From Bathynomus jamesi (Eukaryota; Arthropoda; Malacostraca; Isopoda; Cirolanidae), in the NCBI GenBank assembly GCA_023014485.1, contig JAJOZX010009451.1, positions 1 to 64,000 on the forward strand: a stretch of 64,000 nucleotides of DNA, given 5' to 3'. The notes below the pieces were generated by a model. It did no database searches. It was not told the DNA's origin and saw only the letters and a list, made by a program, of their open reading frames with translations. Shown piece after piece: positions 12,079-25,071 of the stretch. How positions within the stretch are numbered: position 1 is the first letter of the stretch; the number at the start of each line of letters is the position of its first letter. The translations under genes were made by a program, and so were the position numbers.

Positions 12079-12542
12079 TGTAGTGAATACTCTTATTTTA
12101 GTTTCAAGTTAAATGTTAATTTTACCATCTTGAATTTCGGAATAGTATAAATTCATTTTAAATTAGTTACCCCATTATAATTCAATTGTGAACCACATTA
12201 ATACTAATTTTATGTATACTATATTATTTTATTGTATGTAAACATAATTAATTATATATCACAATTGTCAGTTAATTATTTATATTCAAATATTTATTTT
12301 AATCTAATACCATGTCCATTTTACAAATAAACAATAGAAAACCAAGGGTTATATTTTCCACTTTTGGTACTGTCGCAGTTTCGCCTAACGGACTCAATAC
12401 GGCTAGTGAGATAATCACTGGTTGGCACTTAACTAGCGGCAGTGCTTATGGCTACATCATCCAGGTTAACCTATACCGGATAGATGCGCTACGGTCCCAA
12501 GCCGTAGCTTGCCTAGGTCAACGACGACGACGTAAACCAACA
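12079..12542 (+). repeat. 5' LTR of copy 2
   Basis: 464 bp, TG...CA. It carries the 5'-specific T in cctaggTcaacg and reads into attggtgacccc of the primer-binding region. Confidence 0.93.
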
Positions 12543-12776
12543 ATTGGTGACCCCGGAGCTGGATTACCCCTTTTACCCGAATGACTAGGACTAGACTGTA
12601 ACGTCGTTCGTGCCCATCACCCCCTTCACCCGAGCGACTAGGACCAGACTGTAATGTCGCTCGTGCCCTCTGCCCCTCACCCCTGCCCGTGCGCTCTGTG
12701 CCTGCGCTCGTCTCAACCTCCACTCCTTCGTTGGTAACCTGTCGTCTTGCTTGTACGTCAGCAAGCATAGGAGAAG

Positions 12777-13541
12777 ATGCCTGACGACGCTGGTGCCATC
12801 TCCCACTTGAGCGTAAAGCTCCCCGTCTTCTGGCCGGGTGATCCATTTATTTGGTTCCACCAAGTGGAAACACAATTCAACTTGGGAAGGATCACCGCTA
12901 GCAGGACGAAATACGATCATGTTTTGTCCTCTCTACCAGCGAGCATCATCTCTGAAGTCCGTGACGTCATCGTGTCTACTTCCACGAGTGAGGACCCATA
13001 CAACGATCTGAAGTCTGCCATCCTGTGCCGCACCACTGTCTCCGAGCGTGAGAAAGTACATCAGTTAATCTCAAAAGAAGAACTTGGAGACCGTAAGCCC
13101 ACTCAAATGCTGAGGGCTATGCAGTGCGCTCTAGGCGAACGCGCACAAACCTTCGATAAGGACATCTTTAGACAGTTGTTCTTGCAGAAACTTCCTCCAT
13201 CAGCTCAGCGTGTCTTGGCCACTATGGATCCTGCTACTCCAGTTGATAAACTAGCAGAAACTGCCGACAAAGTAGTGGAGATTGACACAGCTCCGGTCAA
13301 CAACGTGAACACACAATTGGAACTGGAGTTGAAAGTGAAAGAGTTAAGTCAACAACTCAACCACGTTTGTTCTCTGCTACAAAATCAACGGCAAAGAAGC
13401 CATTCTCGGTCAAGATTTACGAAGAGGCATCGTTCGAGTTCCGGGAAGATCTGCTTCTACCACTCAAAATTTGGAAGGAAGGCTAGGAAGTGCATCTCCC
13501 CTTGCAATTTTTCGTCGGAAAACCCCAGCAGCGAGTCCTAA
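12777..13541 (+). CDS. gag: Gag polyprotein, copy 2
   Basis: 254 codons, intact, with the same translation as copies 1, 5, 6 and 8. The 52-base overlap with pol in the -1 register is preserved. Confidence 0.88.
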   Translation: MPDDAGAISHLSVKLPVFWPGDPFIWFHQVETQFNLGRITASRTKYDHVLSSLPASIISEVRDVIVSTSTSEDPYNDLKSAILCRTTVSEREKVHQLISKEELGDRKPTQMLRAMQCALGERAQTFDKDIFRQLFLQKLPPSAQRVLATMDPATPVDKLAETADKVVEIDTAPVNNVNTQLELELKVKELSQQLNHVCSLLQNQRQRSHSRSRFTKRHRSSSGKICFYHSKFGRKARKCISPCNFSSENPSSES

Positions 13542-16500
13542 TGGCGTCTAGTACTCGCACTGCCAACCTGTTATTCATAAAGGACAGGAACTCTGGTGTC
13601 AATTTCTTGGTTGATACCGGAGCGTCAGTCAGTGCATTCCCTCAAAAATCTGGTCATACGCACTCGGAATCTCCGCCTCTATACGCTGCTAACGGTTCAC
13701 GCATACCCACGTACGGTACTCAGTCGCGTGAACTAAACTTGGGCCTTCACCGATCCTTCAAGTGGATTTTCATCTGTGCTCAAGTGCAGCATCCCATAAT
13801 CGGCGCTGACTTCCTCCAGCATTTCAAACTCCTGGTGGATCTTAACAAGCGACGCTTATGCGACCAGGCCACACTGCTTTCTGTTCTTGCCAAACAGGTT
13901 GCCCTTCCGGACGCCTCGAACTCTGCACTTTCCCTCGTTCCCCCTAATTCCATGTACCAGTGCCTTTTCCAACGATATCCAGGAATTCTTCAACCTATGC
14001 AGATGGGTGATACCATTAAGCACACCATTACCCATCACATTACAACAAAAGGTCCCCCTGTGTTTGCAAAACCCAGACGTCTTGCCCCGGACAAACTGAA
14101 AGCTGCCAAATCGGAATTCCAGCTTATGATAGATCTTGGGATAATAAGACCTTCCAAAAGCAGTTGGTCCTCTCCCCTACACCTGGTCCAGAAGAAGTCA
14201 GGAGACTGGAGACCATGTGGGGATTACCGGTTTTTGAATTCGACAACCATCCCGGACCGATATCCGGTACCAAATGTCCAAGACTTTACTTCTCTTCTCC
14301 ACGGCAAATCTATCTTCAGTAAAATAGATCTCGTTAAGGCTTTCCACCACATTCCCGTAGAGCCTTCGGATATTCCCAAGACTGCAGTTTGTACACCATT
14401 TGGGTTATTCGAATTTGTGAAGATGCCGTTCGGGCTACGGAATGCTGCGCAAACCTTTCAGAGGTTTATAGATGAGGTCACCAGAGGCTTAGACTTTGTT
14501 TATGCCTACATCGATGATTTGCTTGTGGCCAGCTCAACGGAAGAGGAACATAAGGAACATCTTTCACTCCTCTTTCAACGCTTAGAACAATACGGTGTTA
14601 CTATTAATGCATCTAAGTGTGTGTTTGCACAGCCAACCTTGGAATTTCTTGGTCACACGATTTCGCAGCACGGAATTACCCCCCTTCAGGACAAGTGTGA
14701 AGTGATAAAAAATTACCCTATGCCAAATAATCAGCGTGAGTTACGTCGGTTTCTAGGTTTGGTAAATTATTACCACAAGTTCATTAAAACTGTGTGTTCG
14801 TTCTTGCTCCTCTACACGCTATGATCACACACAAACGCAAGGTAACGAAATTGTTATGGTGTAGCGATAGTTTACAGGCGTTCGACAATGCCAAAAATGC
14901 TATCAATAGTGCATTGTCTTTGTCATTTCCTATCAGTGATGCCCCCCTAACTCTGACGGTCGATGCATCAGATGTTGCGATCGGTGGAGTGTTGGAACAA
15001 ACCATTAACGGTCAACAAGCACCCATCGCGTTTTACTCGAAAAAGCTGCAGCCAGCCCAAACGCGTTATAGTGCTTTCGGACGTGAACTTCTTGCTATTT
15101 ACTTAAACGTGAAGCATTTTCAACATTTCCTTGAAGGCCGAGAGTTTTGTGTTTTTACCGACCACAAACCTTTGGTCACTGTCTTCAATAAAAACAGCTG
15201 TAACCACTCTCCCAGAGTCATCAGGCAACTCGATTATATCTCGCAATTTACCACAGATATCCGCCACATCAAAGGTGTCTTGAACACTCCAGCGGATGCA
15301 CTTTCAAGAATAGAGATTACTTCTGTTACCCTCAGCTCTACACTGTGGAATGCTATTGCACAGGATCAAGATAAGGATACGGAACTACAAGACCTGCTCA
15401 GAGAAGACTCCACTCACTCACTTTCCCTCAAGAAAATGAGTATGCCAGGATTGTCTGTGCCCCTCTATTGCGACGTATCAACAGCTGCTATTCGCCTTTA
15501 TGTCCCTCCATGTCACAGACAAGCAGTCTTCACGGATCTTCATAACCCCTCCCATCCTGGTATCCGTGCTTCGCAACACCTGGTTACCTCTCGCTTTGTT
15601 TGGCCCTCGATGCGGAAGGATGTCAAACATTGGACCAAAACGTGCCTTGCCTGCCAGCGTGCCAAAGTCCAAAGGCACACCAGGTCCCCCTTTGACGCAT
15701 TTCCGCCCCCATCCCAGCGATTTGAGGTAATTCATGTAGACATTGTTGGCCCTCTTCCAGTGATTCAAGGCCAACGTTATCTGCTCACCTGTCTCGACCG
15801 CTTTTCCAGATGGCCTGAAGCCATCCCACTTTCTGATATCCAAGCGGACACTGTTGCAAGAGCCTTTCTTCATGGATGGGTATCAAGATTTGGATTGCCG
15901 ACAAAAGTCATCACTGACCAAGGTCGCCAATTTGAGTCTTCGCTTTGGAAGAAGTTTACCAGCTTGTTGGGTACAGTACATGCGCATACCTGTGCGTATC
16001 ATCCGCAAGCTAACGGCCTCGTCGAACGCTTCCATCGCCAGCTGAAGTCATCCCTTATGTGTCACGAAGACTCCCATTGGATGGATAAGCTTCCACTCGT
16101 TTTGCTTGGTATTCGCTCTGCATTTAAGAGTGATCTGAAGACTACAGCGGCTGAACTAGTCTATGGAACAACACTGCGGCTACCAGGTGGCTACTTCACT
16201 GCAGGGGATAAGTCATGCGATCCTACGGAATTCGCTCAAACACTTTCCTCTCACATGCAGTCCCTTCAGCCTGTTCCCCCTCGATTGACTAGCCAACAGA
16301 ACATCTTTGTTTCCCCAGCCCTCCAATCTTGCACCCACGTTTTCGTTCGTGTACCTCTCCCAAAACGGCCTCTCCAATGTCCATATGACGGGCCCTATGA
16401 AGTTCTCCGACGTACGCGCAAATCATTTCTCATCCAGCGCGGTTCCAAGGTCGACAAGGTTTCTATCGATCGTCTTAAGCCTGCGTTTTTGGAATCAACC

Positions 16501-16566
16501 TTAAGCGAGGTACATGTAGCTACCAAAAAGGTCCATGGGAAATCTGTGTCGTTCGGAACTCTTTGA
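13490..16566 (+). pseudogene. pol: Pol polyprotein, copy 2, broken in the RT/RNase H connection
   Basis: Protease and the RT core are open to 14824. A small scrambled patch at about 14787-14805, where cattaaaactgtgtgttcg replaces the usual text and is one base shorter, shifts the frame just after the RT thumb region. RNase H, integrase and GPY/F then read on to 16566. The patch contains substitutions as well as the indel, so it looks less like a simple homopolymer miscall than the breaks in copies 3 and 5. Confidence 0.9.
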
Positions 16567-16767
16567 ACTTCCTCTCTGGTGGGGGAGTGTGTAGTGAATA
16601 CTCTTATTTTAGTTTCAAGTTAAATGTTAATTTTACCATCTTGAATTTCGGAATAGTATAAATTCATTTTAAATTAGTTACCCCATTATAATTCAATTGT
16701 GAACCACATTAATACTAATTTTATGTATACTATATTATTTTATTGTATGTAAACATAATTAATTATA

Positions 16768-17692
16768 CAGGGTGGGCGGAAAGTAGCTCCCTATTTTGGA
16801 TTGGTAAAAAATACGTATATTATCCATTTATTTCAGAAGAAATAATATGAAAAGGTAGGCATACATGGTAGGTTTTCTCTAAAATTCAATGTGGGCTCCA
16901 ACTCTTTCCACCAGCTTCTGGAGCCGCCCAGGAATGGCGTCCACTGACTTTAGCAGGAACTCCGGCGGGATGGAGGACATGACTTCCCGAATTCGGTCCT
17001 CCAGTTCTTCCAATGTCCTCGGTTTGGTGCGGTAGACTTCTTCCTTTACCCACCCCTAAAGAAAGAAGTCGCACGGTGTCAAGTCGGGGCTCCTGGCTGG
17101 CCATTGATGTGGACCACGACGACCCATCCAACGCCCAGGGAAGTGGGCATCCAGCCACTCACGGACAACAAGATCGAAGTGCGGAGGGGCGCCATCTTGC
17201 ATAAATATCAGATCGTCGATGTTCTCCCATGTGCTGACAACCGGCCAGACCTCGTTTCGCAACATAGCAAGGTACCGCTCAGCATTCATGGTGTTGCGCA
17301 GAAGGAACGGGCCCACAACCTGATCTGAGGTCATACCACACCACACCGTTACACTGAACCGATTCTGCCGTTTTTCAGCGGTAACCGTGCGACTTCTTTC
17401 TTTGGGGGTGGGTAAAGGAAGAAGTCTACCGCACCAAACCGAGGACATTGGAAGAACTGGAGGACCGAATTCGGGAAGTCATGTCCTCCATCCCGCCGGA
17501 GTTCCTGCTAAAGTCAGTGGACGCCATTCCTGGGCGGCTCCAGAAGCTGGTGGAAAGAGTTGGAGCCCACATTGAATTTTAGAGAAAACCTACCATGTAT
17601 GCCTACCTTTTCATATTATTTTTTCTGAATAAATGAATAATATACGTATTTTTTACCAATCCAAAATAGGGAGCTACTTTCCGCCCACCCTG
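16768..17692 (-). mobile_element. Fold-back Tc1/mariner-type element in copy 2
   Basis: 925 bp at exactly the same LTR position and TA site as in copy 1, with arms 16768-17077 and 17384-17692 and loop 17078-17383. The length difference from copy 1 comes from A/T homopolymer bases. The shared site and shared internal stop show this is a duplicate of the same insertion. Confidence 0.92.
16879..17383 (-). pseudogene. Truncated Tc1/mariner-type transposase (copy 2)
   Basis: Same truncated minus-strand catalytic core as in copy 1, including the stop that replaces the Trp after FFL (at 17056-17058). The N-terminal region is again missing at the loop/arm junction. Confidence 0.85.
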
Positions 17693-17979
17693 TATATCAC
17701 AATTGTCAGTTAATTATTATATTCAAATATTTATTTTAATCTAATACCATGTCCATTTTACAAATAAACAATAGAAAACCAAGGGTTATATTTTCCACTT
17801 TTGGTACTGTCGCAGTTTCGCCTAACGGACTCAATACGGCTAGTGAGATAATCACTGGTTGGCACTTAACTAGCGGCAGTGCTTATGGCTACATCATCCA
17901 GGTTAACCTATACCGGATAGATGCGCTACGGTCCCAAGCCGTAGCTTGCCTAGGCCAACGACGACGACGTAAACCAACA

Positions 17980-20388
17980 CTATGATCGACATTTCAGTGA
18001 AATTTTACGTCGATTTTTGAATTACTTTGGCATTATATTGTTGAAAACAGTAGATAAAGCAGTTTTTATCAATAGTTTCTTATTCGAATGAAAAATACTG
18101 AAAAAGATAAGTTTATGTTTTATCATAAGAAAATTGCACAAAAAGTGTTCAAAACAGGAGGAAATCACTTTTTGGTACAAAATTTTCATTTCATTAACAT
18201 CGAATTTTAGTGGTAATTTTGGACGATTTTTTGTCTAGTTTTCGATATATATTGTACAAAACTATAAACTAAAGCACATTATAGCCAAAATTACTAATTC
18301 CAGGTAATATTTGAAAAAATTCAACCGTATAGATGTTAATTTTATAGTCCCTTTTCATTTCTAAATCTAAAAATAGGCTAAATGATCCGATTTTTAAGCT
18401 AAAATTTGCGTAGTATTTAATGTTGGTATATATCATTTCACGAATTTCATTCACTTTTACAATATTTTAGGGCTACATTAAAGATTGTCTAAAAATTGGA
18501 TCTTAAAACATGGAAAAAATCGACTTTTTCCAGTAATTTTTGCCTTACTATGATCGACATTTCAGTGAAATTTTACGTCGATTTTTGAATTACTTTGGCA
18601 TTATATTGTTGAAAACAGTAAGATAAAGCATTTTTTATCAATAACTTCTTATTCGAATGAAAAATACTGAAAAAGATAAGTTCAAGTTTTATCATAAGAA
18701 AATTGCACAAAAAGTGCTCAAAACACGGAGAAAATCACTTTTTGGTACAAAATTTTCATTTCATTAACATCGAATTTTAGTGAAATGTTTTGACGATTTT
18801 TGTCTAGTTTTCGATATATATTGTACAAAACTATAAACTAAAGCACATTATAGCCAAAAATTACTAATTCCAGTTAAATATTTTGAAAAAAATTCAACCG
18901 TATAGATGTTAATTTATAGACTAATTTATAGTCCTAGTCTAAAACTAGGCTAAATGATGCGATTTTTAAGCTAAAATTTGCGTAGTATTTAATGTTTGGT
19001 ATATATCATTTCATGAATTTCATTCACTTTTACAATATTTTAGGGCTATATTAAAGATTGTCTAAAAATTGGATCATAAAACATGGAAAAAATCGACTTT
19101 TTCCATTAATTTTTTGCCTTACTATGATCGACATTTCAGTGAAATTTTACGTCGATTTTTGAATTACTTTGGCATTATATTGTTGAAAACAGTAAGATAA
19201 AGCAGTTTTTTATCAATAGTTTCTTATTCGAATGAAAAATACTGAAAAAGATAAGTTCAAGTTTTATTAAGAAAATTGCACAAAAAGTGCTCAAAACACG
19301 GAGAAAATCACTTTTTGGTACAAACCAGTTAAATATTTTGAAAAAAATTCAACCGTATAGATGTTAATTTATAGTCCCATTTTCATTTCTAAATCTAAAA
19401 CTAGGCTAAATGATGCGATTTTTAAGCTAAAATTTGCGTAGTATTTAATGTTGGTATATATCATTTCATGAATTTCATTCACTTTTACAATATTTTAGTG
19501 CTATATTAAAGATTGTCTAAAAATTGGATCATAAAACATGGAAAAAATCGACTTTTTCCATTAATTTTTTGCCTTACTATGATCGACATTTCAGTGAAAT
19601 TTTACGTCGATTTTTGAATTACTTTGGCATTATATTGTTGAAAACAGTAAGATAAAGCAGTTTTTTATCAATAGCTTCTTATTCGAATGAAAAATATTGA
19701 GAAAGATAAGTTTATGTTTTATCATAAGAAAATTGCACAAAAAGTGTTCAAAACACGGAGGAAATCACTTTTTGGTACAAAATTTTCATTTCATTAACAT
19801 CGAATTTTAGTGGTAATTTTGGACAATTTTTGTCTAGTTTTCGATATATATTGTACAAAACTATAAACTAAAGCGCATTATAGCCAGAAATTACTAATTC
19901 CAGTTAAATATTTTGAAAAAAATTCAACCGTATAGATGTTAATTTATAGTCCCATTGTCATTTCTAAATCTAAAACTAGGCTAAATGTTGCGATTTTTAA
20001 GCTAAAATTTGCGTAGTATTTAATGTTGGTATATATCATTTCATGAATTTCATTCACTTTTACAATATTTTAGGACTATATTAAAGATATAAACTATAAA
20101 CTAAAGCACATTATAGCCAAAAATTACTAATTCCAGTTAAATATTTTGAAAAAAATTCAACCGTATAGATGTTAATTTATAGTCCCATTTTCATTTCTAA
20201 ATCTAAAAATAGGCTAAATGATCCGATTTTTAAGCTAAAATTTGTGTAGTATTTAATGTTGGTATATATCATTTCACGAATTTCATTCACTTTTACAATA
20301 TTTTAGGGCTACATTAAAGATTGTCTAAAAATTGGATCTTAAAACATGGAAAAAATCGACTTTTTCCAGGAATTTTTTGCCTTACTAT
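17980..20388. repeat. AT-rich satellite array, block 3
   Basis: 2409 bp, no gene. Anchors at about 18253, 18822 and 19852; junctions at about 19323 and 20089. Compared with block 2 it lacks about 806 bp between the second anchor and the ccagttaaat junction, corresponding to one full monomer plus one truncated unit, as unequal exchange between monomers would give. Small indels cluster at about 18061-18360. An unusual string, ctaatttatagtcctagtc, at 18921-18940 replaces the normal cccattttcattt. Confidence 0.95.
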
Positions 20389-20852
20389 TGTAGTGAATAC
20401 TCTTATTTTAGTTTCAAGTTAAATGTTAATTTTACCATCTTGAATTTCGGAATAGTATAAATTCATTTTAAATTAGTTACCCCATTATAATTCAATTGTG
20501 AACCACATTAATACTAATTTTATGTATACTATATTATTTTATTGTATGTAAACATAATTAATTATATATCACAATTGTCAGTTAATTATTTATATTCAAA
20601 TATTTATTTTAATCTAATACCATGTCCATTTTACAAATAAACAATAGAAAACCAAGGGTTATATTTTCCACTTTTGGTACTGTCGCAGTTTCGCCTAACG
20701 GACTCAATACGGCTAGTGAGATAATCACTGGTTGGCACTTAACTAGCGGCAGTGCTTATGGCTACATCATCCAGGTTAACCTATACCGGATAGATGCGCT
20801 ACGGTCCCAAGCCGTAGCTTGCCTAGGTCAACGACGACGACGTAAACCAACA
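20389..20852 (+). repeat. 5' LTR of copy 3
   Basis: 464 bp, TG...CA, with the 5'-specific T in cctaggTcaacg. The leader just beyond it reads ctagaatg instead of ctagactg (about 20902), a variant shared only with copy 4. Confidence 0.93.
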
Positions 20853-21086
20853 ATTGGTGACCCCGGAGCTGGATTACCCCTTTTACCCGAATGACTAGGA
20901 CTAGAATGTAACGTCGTTCGTGCCCATCACCCCCTTCACCCGAGCGACTAGGACCAGACTGTAATGTCGCTCGTGCCCTCTGCCCCTCACCCCTGCCCGT
21001 GCGCTCTGTGCCTGCGCTCGTCTCAACCTCCACTCCTTCGTTGGTAACCTGTCGTCTTGCTTGTACGTCAGCAAGCATAGGAGAAG

Positions 21087-24000
21087 ATGCCTGACGACGC
21101 TGGTGCCATCTCCCACTTGAGCGTAAAGCTCCCCGTCTTCTGGCCGGGTGATCCATTTATTTGGTTCCACCAAGTGGAAACACAATTCAACTTGGGAAGG
21201 ATCACCGCTAGCAGGACGAAATACGATCATGTTTTGTCCTCTCTACCAGCGAGCATCATCTCTGAAGTCCGTGACGTCATCGTGTCTACTTCCACGAGTG
21301 AGGACCCATACAACGATCTGAAGTCTGCCATCCTGTGCCGCACCACTGTCTCCGAGCGTGAGAAAGTACATCAGTTAATCTCAAAAGAAGAACTTGGAGA
21401 CCGTAAGCCCACTCAAATGCTGAGGGCTATGCAGTGCGCTCTAGGCGAACGCGCACAAACCTTCGATAAGGACATCTTTAGACAGTTGTTCTTGCAGAAA
21501 CTTCCTCCATCAGCTCAGCGTGTCTTGGCCACTATGGATCCTGCTACTCCAGTTGATAAACTAGCAGAAACTGCCGACAAAGTAGTGGAGATTGACACAG
21601 CTCCGGTCAACAACGTGAACACACAATTGGAACTGGAGTTGAAAGTGAAAGAGTTAAGTCAACAACTCAACACGTTTGTTCTCTGCTACAAAATCAACGG
21701 CAAAGAAGCCATTCTCGGTCAAGATTTACGAAGAGGCATCGTTCGAGTTCCGGGAAGATCTGCTTCTACCACTCAAAATTTGGAAGGAAGGCTAGGAAGT
21801 GCATCTCCCCTTGCAATTTTTCGTCGGAAAACCCAGCAGCGAGTCCTAATGGCGTCTAGTACTCGCACTGCCAACCTGTTATTCATAAAGGACAGGAACT
21901 CTGGTGTCAATTTCTTGGTTGATACCGGAGCGTCAGTCAGTGCATTCCCTCAAAAATCTGGTCATACGCACTCGGAATCTCCGCCTCTATACGCTGCTAA
22001 CGGTTCACGCATACCCACGTACGGTACTCAGTCGCGTGAACTAAACTTGGGCCTTCACCGATCCTTCAAGTGGATTTTCATCTGTGCTCAAGTGCAGCAT
22101 CCCATAATCGGCGCTGACTTCCTCCAGCATTTCAAACTCCTGGTGGATCTTAACAAGCGACGCTTATGCGACCAGGCCACACTGCTTTCTGTTCTTGCCA
22201 AACAGGTTGCCCTTCCGGACGCCTCGAACTCTGCACTTTCCCTCGTTCCCCCTAATTCCATGTACCAGTGCCTTTTCCAACGATATCCAGGAATTCTTCA
22301 ACCTATGCAGATGGGTGATACCATTAAGCACACCATTACCCATCACATTACAACAAAAGGTCCCCTGTGTTTGCAAAACCCAGACGTCTTGCCCCGGACA
22401 AACTGAAAGCTGCCAAATCGGAATTCCAGCTTATGATAGATCTTGGGATAATAAGACCTTCCAAAAGCAGTTGGTCCTCTCCCCTACACCTGGTCCAGAA
22501 GAAGTCAGGAGACTGGAGACCATGTGGGGATTACCGGTTTTTGAATTCGACAACCATCCCGGACCGATATCCGGTACCAAATGTCCAAGACTTTACTTCT
22601 CTTCTCCACGGCAAATCTATCTTCAGTAAAATAGATCTCGTTAAGGCTTTCCACCACATTCCCGTAGAGCCTTCGGATATTCCCAAGACTGCAGTTTGTA
22701 CACCATTTGGGTTATTCGAATTTGTGAAGATGCCGTTCGGGCTACGGAATGCTGCGCAAACCTTTCAGAGGTTTATAGATGAGGTCACCAGAGGCTTAGA
22801 CTTTGTTTATGCCTACATCGATGATTTGCTTGTGGCCAGCTCAACGGAAGAGGAACATAAGGAACATCTTTCACTCCTCTTTCAACGCTTAGAACAATAC
22901 GGTGTTACTATTAATGCATCTAAGTGTGTGTTTGCACAGCCAACCTTGGAATTTCTTGGTCACACGATTTCGCAGCACGGAATTACCCCCCTTCAGGACA
23001 AGTGTGAAGTGAAAAAATTACCCTATGCCAAATAATCAGCGTGAGTTACGTCGGTTTCTAGGTTTGGTAAATTATTACCACAAGTTCATTAAAAACTGTG
23101 CCAGTGTTCTTGCTCCTCTACACGCTATGATCACACACAAACGCAAGGTAACGAAATTGTTATGGTGTAGCGATAGTTTACAGGCGTTCGACAATGCCAA
23201 AAATGCTATCAATAGTGCATTGTCTTTGTCATTTCCTATCAGTGATGCCCCCTAACTCTGACGGTCGATGCATCAGATGTTGCGATCGGTGGAGTGTTGG
23301 AACAAACCATTAACGGTCAACAAGCACCCATCGCGTTTTACTCGAAAAAGCTGCAGCCAGCCCAAACGCGTTATAGTGCTTTCGGACGTGAACTTCTTGC
23401 TATTTACTTAAACGTGAAGCATTTTCAACATTTCCTTGAAGGCCGAGAGTTTTGTGTTTTTACCGACCACAAACCTTTGGTCACTGTCTTCAATAAAAAC
23501 AGCTGTAACCACTCTCCCAGAGTCATCAGGCAACTCGATTATATCTCGCAATTTACCACAGATATCCGCCACATCAAAGGTGTCTTGAACACTCCAGCGG
23601 ATGCACTTTCAAGAATAGAGATTACTTCTGTTACCCTCAGCTCTACACTGTGGAATGCTATTGCACAGGATCAAGATAAGGATACGGAACTACAAGACCT
23701 GCTCAGAGAAGACTCCACTCACTCACTTTCCCTCAAGAAAATGAGTATGCCAGGATTGTCTGTGCCCCTCTATTGCGACGTATCAACAGCTGCTATTCGC
23801 CTTTATGTCCCTCCATGTCACAGACAAGCAGTCTTCACGGATCTTCATAACCCCTCCCATCCTGGTATCCGTGCTTCGCAACACCTGGTTACCTCTCGCT
23901 TTGTTTGGCCCTCGATGCGGAAGGATGTCAAACATTGGACCAAAACGTGCCTTGCCTGCCAGCGTGCCAAAGTCCAAAGGCACACCAGGTCCCCCTTTGA

Positions 24001-24870
24001 CGCATTTCCGCCCCCATCCCAGCGATTTGAGGTAATTCATGTAGACATTGTTGGCCCTCTTCCAGTGATTCAAGGCCAACGTTATCTGCTCACCTGTCTC
24101 GACCGCTTTTCCAGATGGCCTGAAGCCATCCCACTTTCTGATATCCAAGCGGACACTGTTGCAAGAGCCTTTCTTCATGGATGGGTATCAAGATTTGGAT
24201 TGCCGACAAAAGTCATCACTGACCAAGGTCGCCAATTTGAGTCTTCGCTTGGAAGAAGTTTACCAGCTTGTTGGGTACAGTACATGCGCATACCTGTGCG
24301 TATCATCCGCAAGCTAACGGCCTCGTCGAACGCTTCCATCGCCAGCTGAAGTCATCCCTTATGTGTCACGAAGACTCCCATTGGATGGATAAGCTTCCAC
24401 TCGTTTTGCTTGGTATTCGCTCTGCATTTAAGAGTGATCTGAAGACTACAGCGGCTGAACTAGTCTATGGAACAACACTGCGGCTACCAGGTGGCTACTT
24501 CACTGCAGGGGATAAGTCATGCGATCCTACGGAATTCGCTCAAACACTTTCCTCTCACATGCAGTCCCTTCAGCCTGTTCCCCCTCGATTGACTAGCCAA
24601 CAGAACATCTTTGTTTCCCCAGCCCTCCAATCTTGCACCCACGTTTTCGTTCGTGTACCTCTCCCAAAACGGCCTCTCCAATGTCCATATGACGGGCCCT
24701 ATGAAGTTCTCCGACGTACGCGCAAATCATTTCTCATCCAGCGCGGTTCCAAGGTCGACAAGGTTTCTATCGATCGTCTTAAGCCTGCGTTTTTGGAATC
24801 AACCTTAAGCGAGGTACATGTAGCTACCAAAAAGGTCCATGGGAAATCTGTGTCGTTCGGAACTCTTTGA
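21087..24870 (+). pseudogene. Gag-pol region of copy 3, multiply frameshifted
   Basis: The first reading frame begins at the gag ATG but loses one C at about 21671 (coiled-coil/basic region) and another at about 21831. The two deletions together put gag into the pol frame, so a 439-codon fused frame runs into the protease without frameshifting, and the gag zinc-finger Cys/His residues are lost. Further deletions at about 22365, 23011 (2 bp), 23252 and 24250 break RT, the RT/RNase H connection, RNase H and integrase. Most of the losses shorten a homopolymer by one base. I regard the gag-pol fusion as an accident or base-calling error, not as a new arrangement. Confidence 0.88.
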
Positions 24871-25071
24871 ACTTCCTCTCTGGTGGGGGAGTGTGTAGTG
24901 AATACTCTTATTTTAGTTTCAAGTTAAATGTTAATTTTACCATCTTGAATTTCGGAATAGTATAAATTCATTTTAAATTAGTTACCCCATTATAATTCAA
25001 TTGTGAACCACATTAATACTAATTTTATGTATACTATATTATTTTATTGTATGTAAACATAATTAATTATA

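Larger units (their letters stand above)
12079..17979 (+). mobile_element. Ty3/Gypsy LTR retrotransposon copy 2 (type I, with nested mariner-type element)
   Basis: 5' LTR 12079-12542, primer-binding-like site from 12545, purine tract 16578-16589, 3' LTR 16590-17979, CTAT duplications at 12075-12078 and 17980-17983. The left end lies 9126 bp from that of copy 1. Subtracting the 925-bp mariner-type element and its TA leaves 4974 bp, explained by one base lost in pol near 14790 and one in the 3' LTR near 17717. Confidence 0.95.
16590..17979 (+). repeat. 3' LTR of copy 2, split by a mariner-type insertion
   Basis: Parts 16590-16767 and 17693-17979 flank the nested element. It carries C in cctaggCcaacg. 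One T is missing from the ttaattatttat stretch near 17717. Confidence 0.93.

Noticed and set aside
21087..22406. Natural gag-protease fusion in copy 3
   Set aside because: It results from two single-base deletions in C runs, and the gag zinc finger is lost. The other undamaged copies keep separate overlapping frames.
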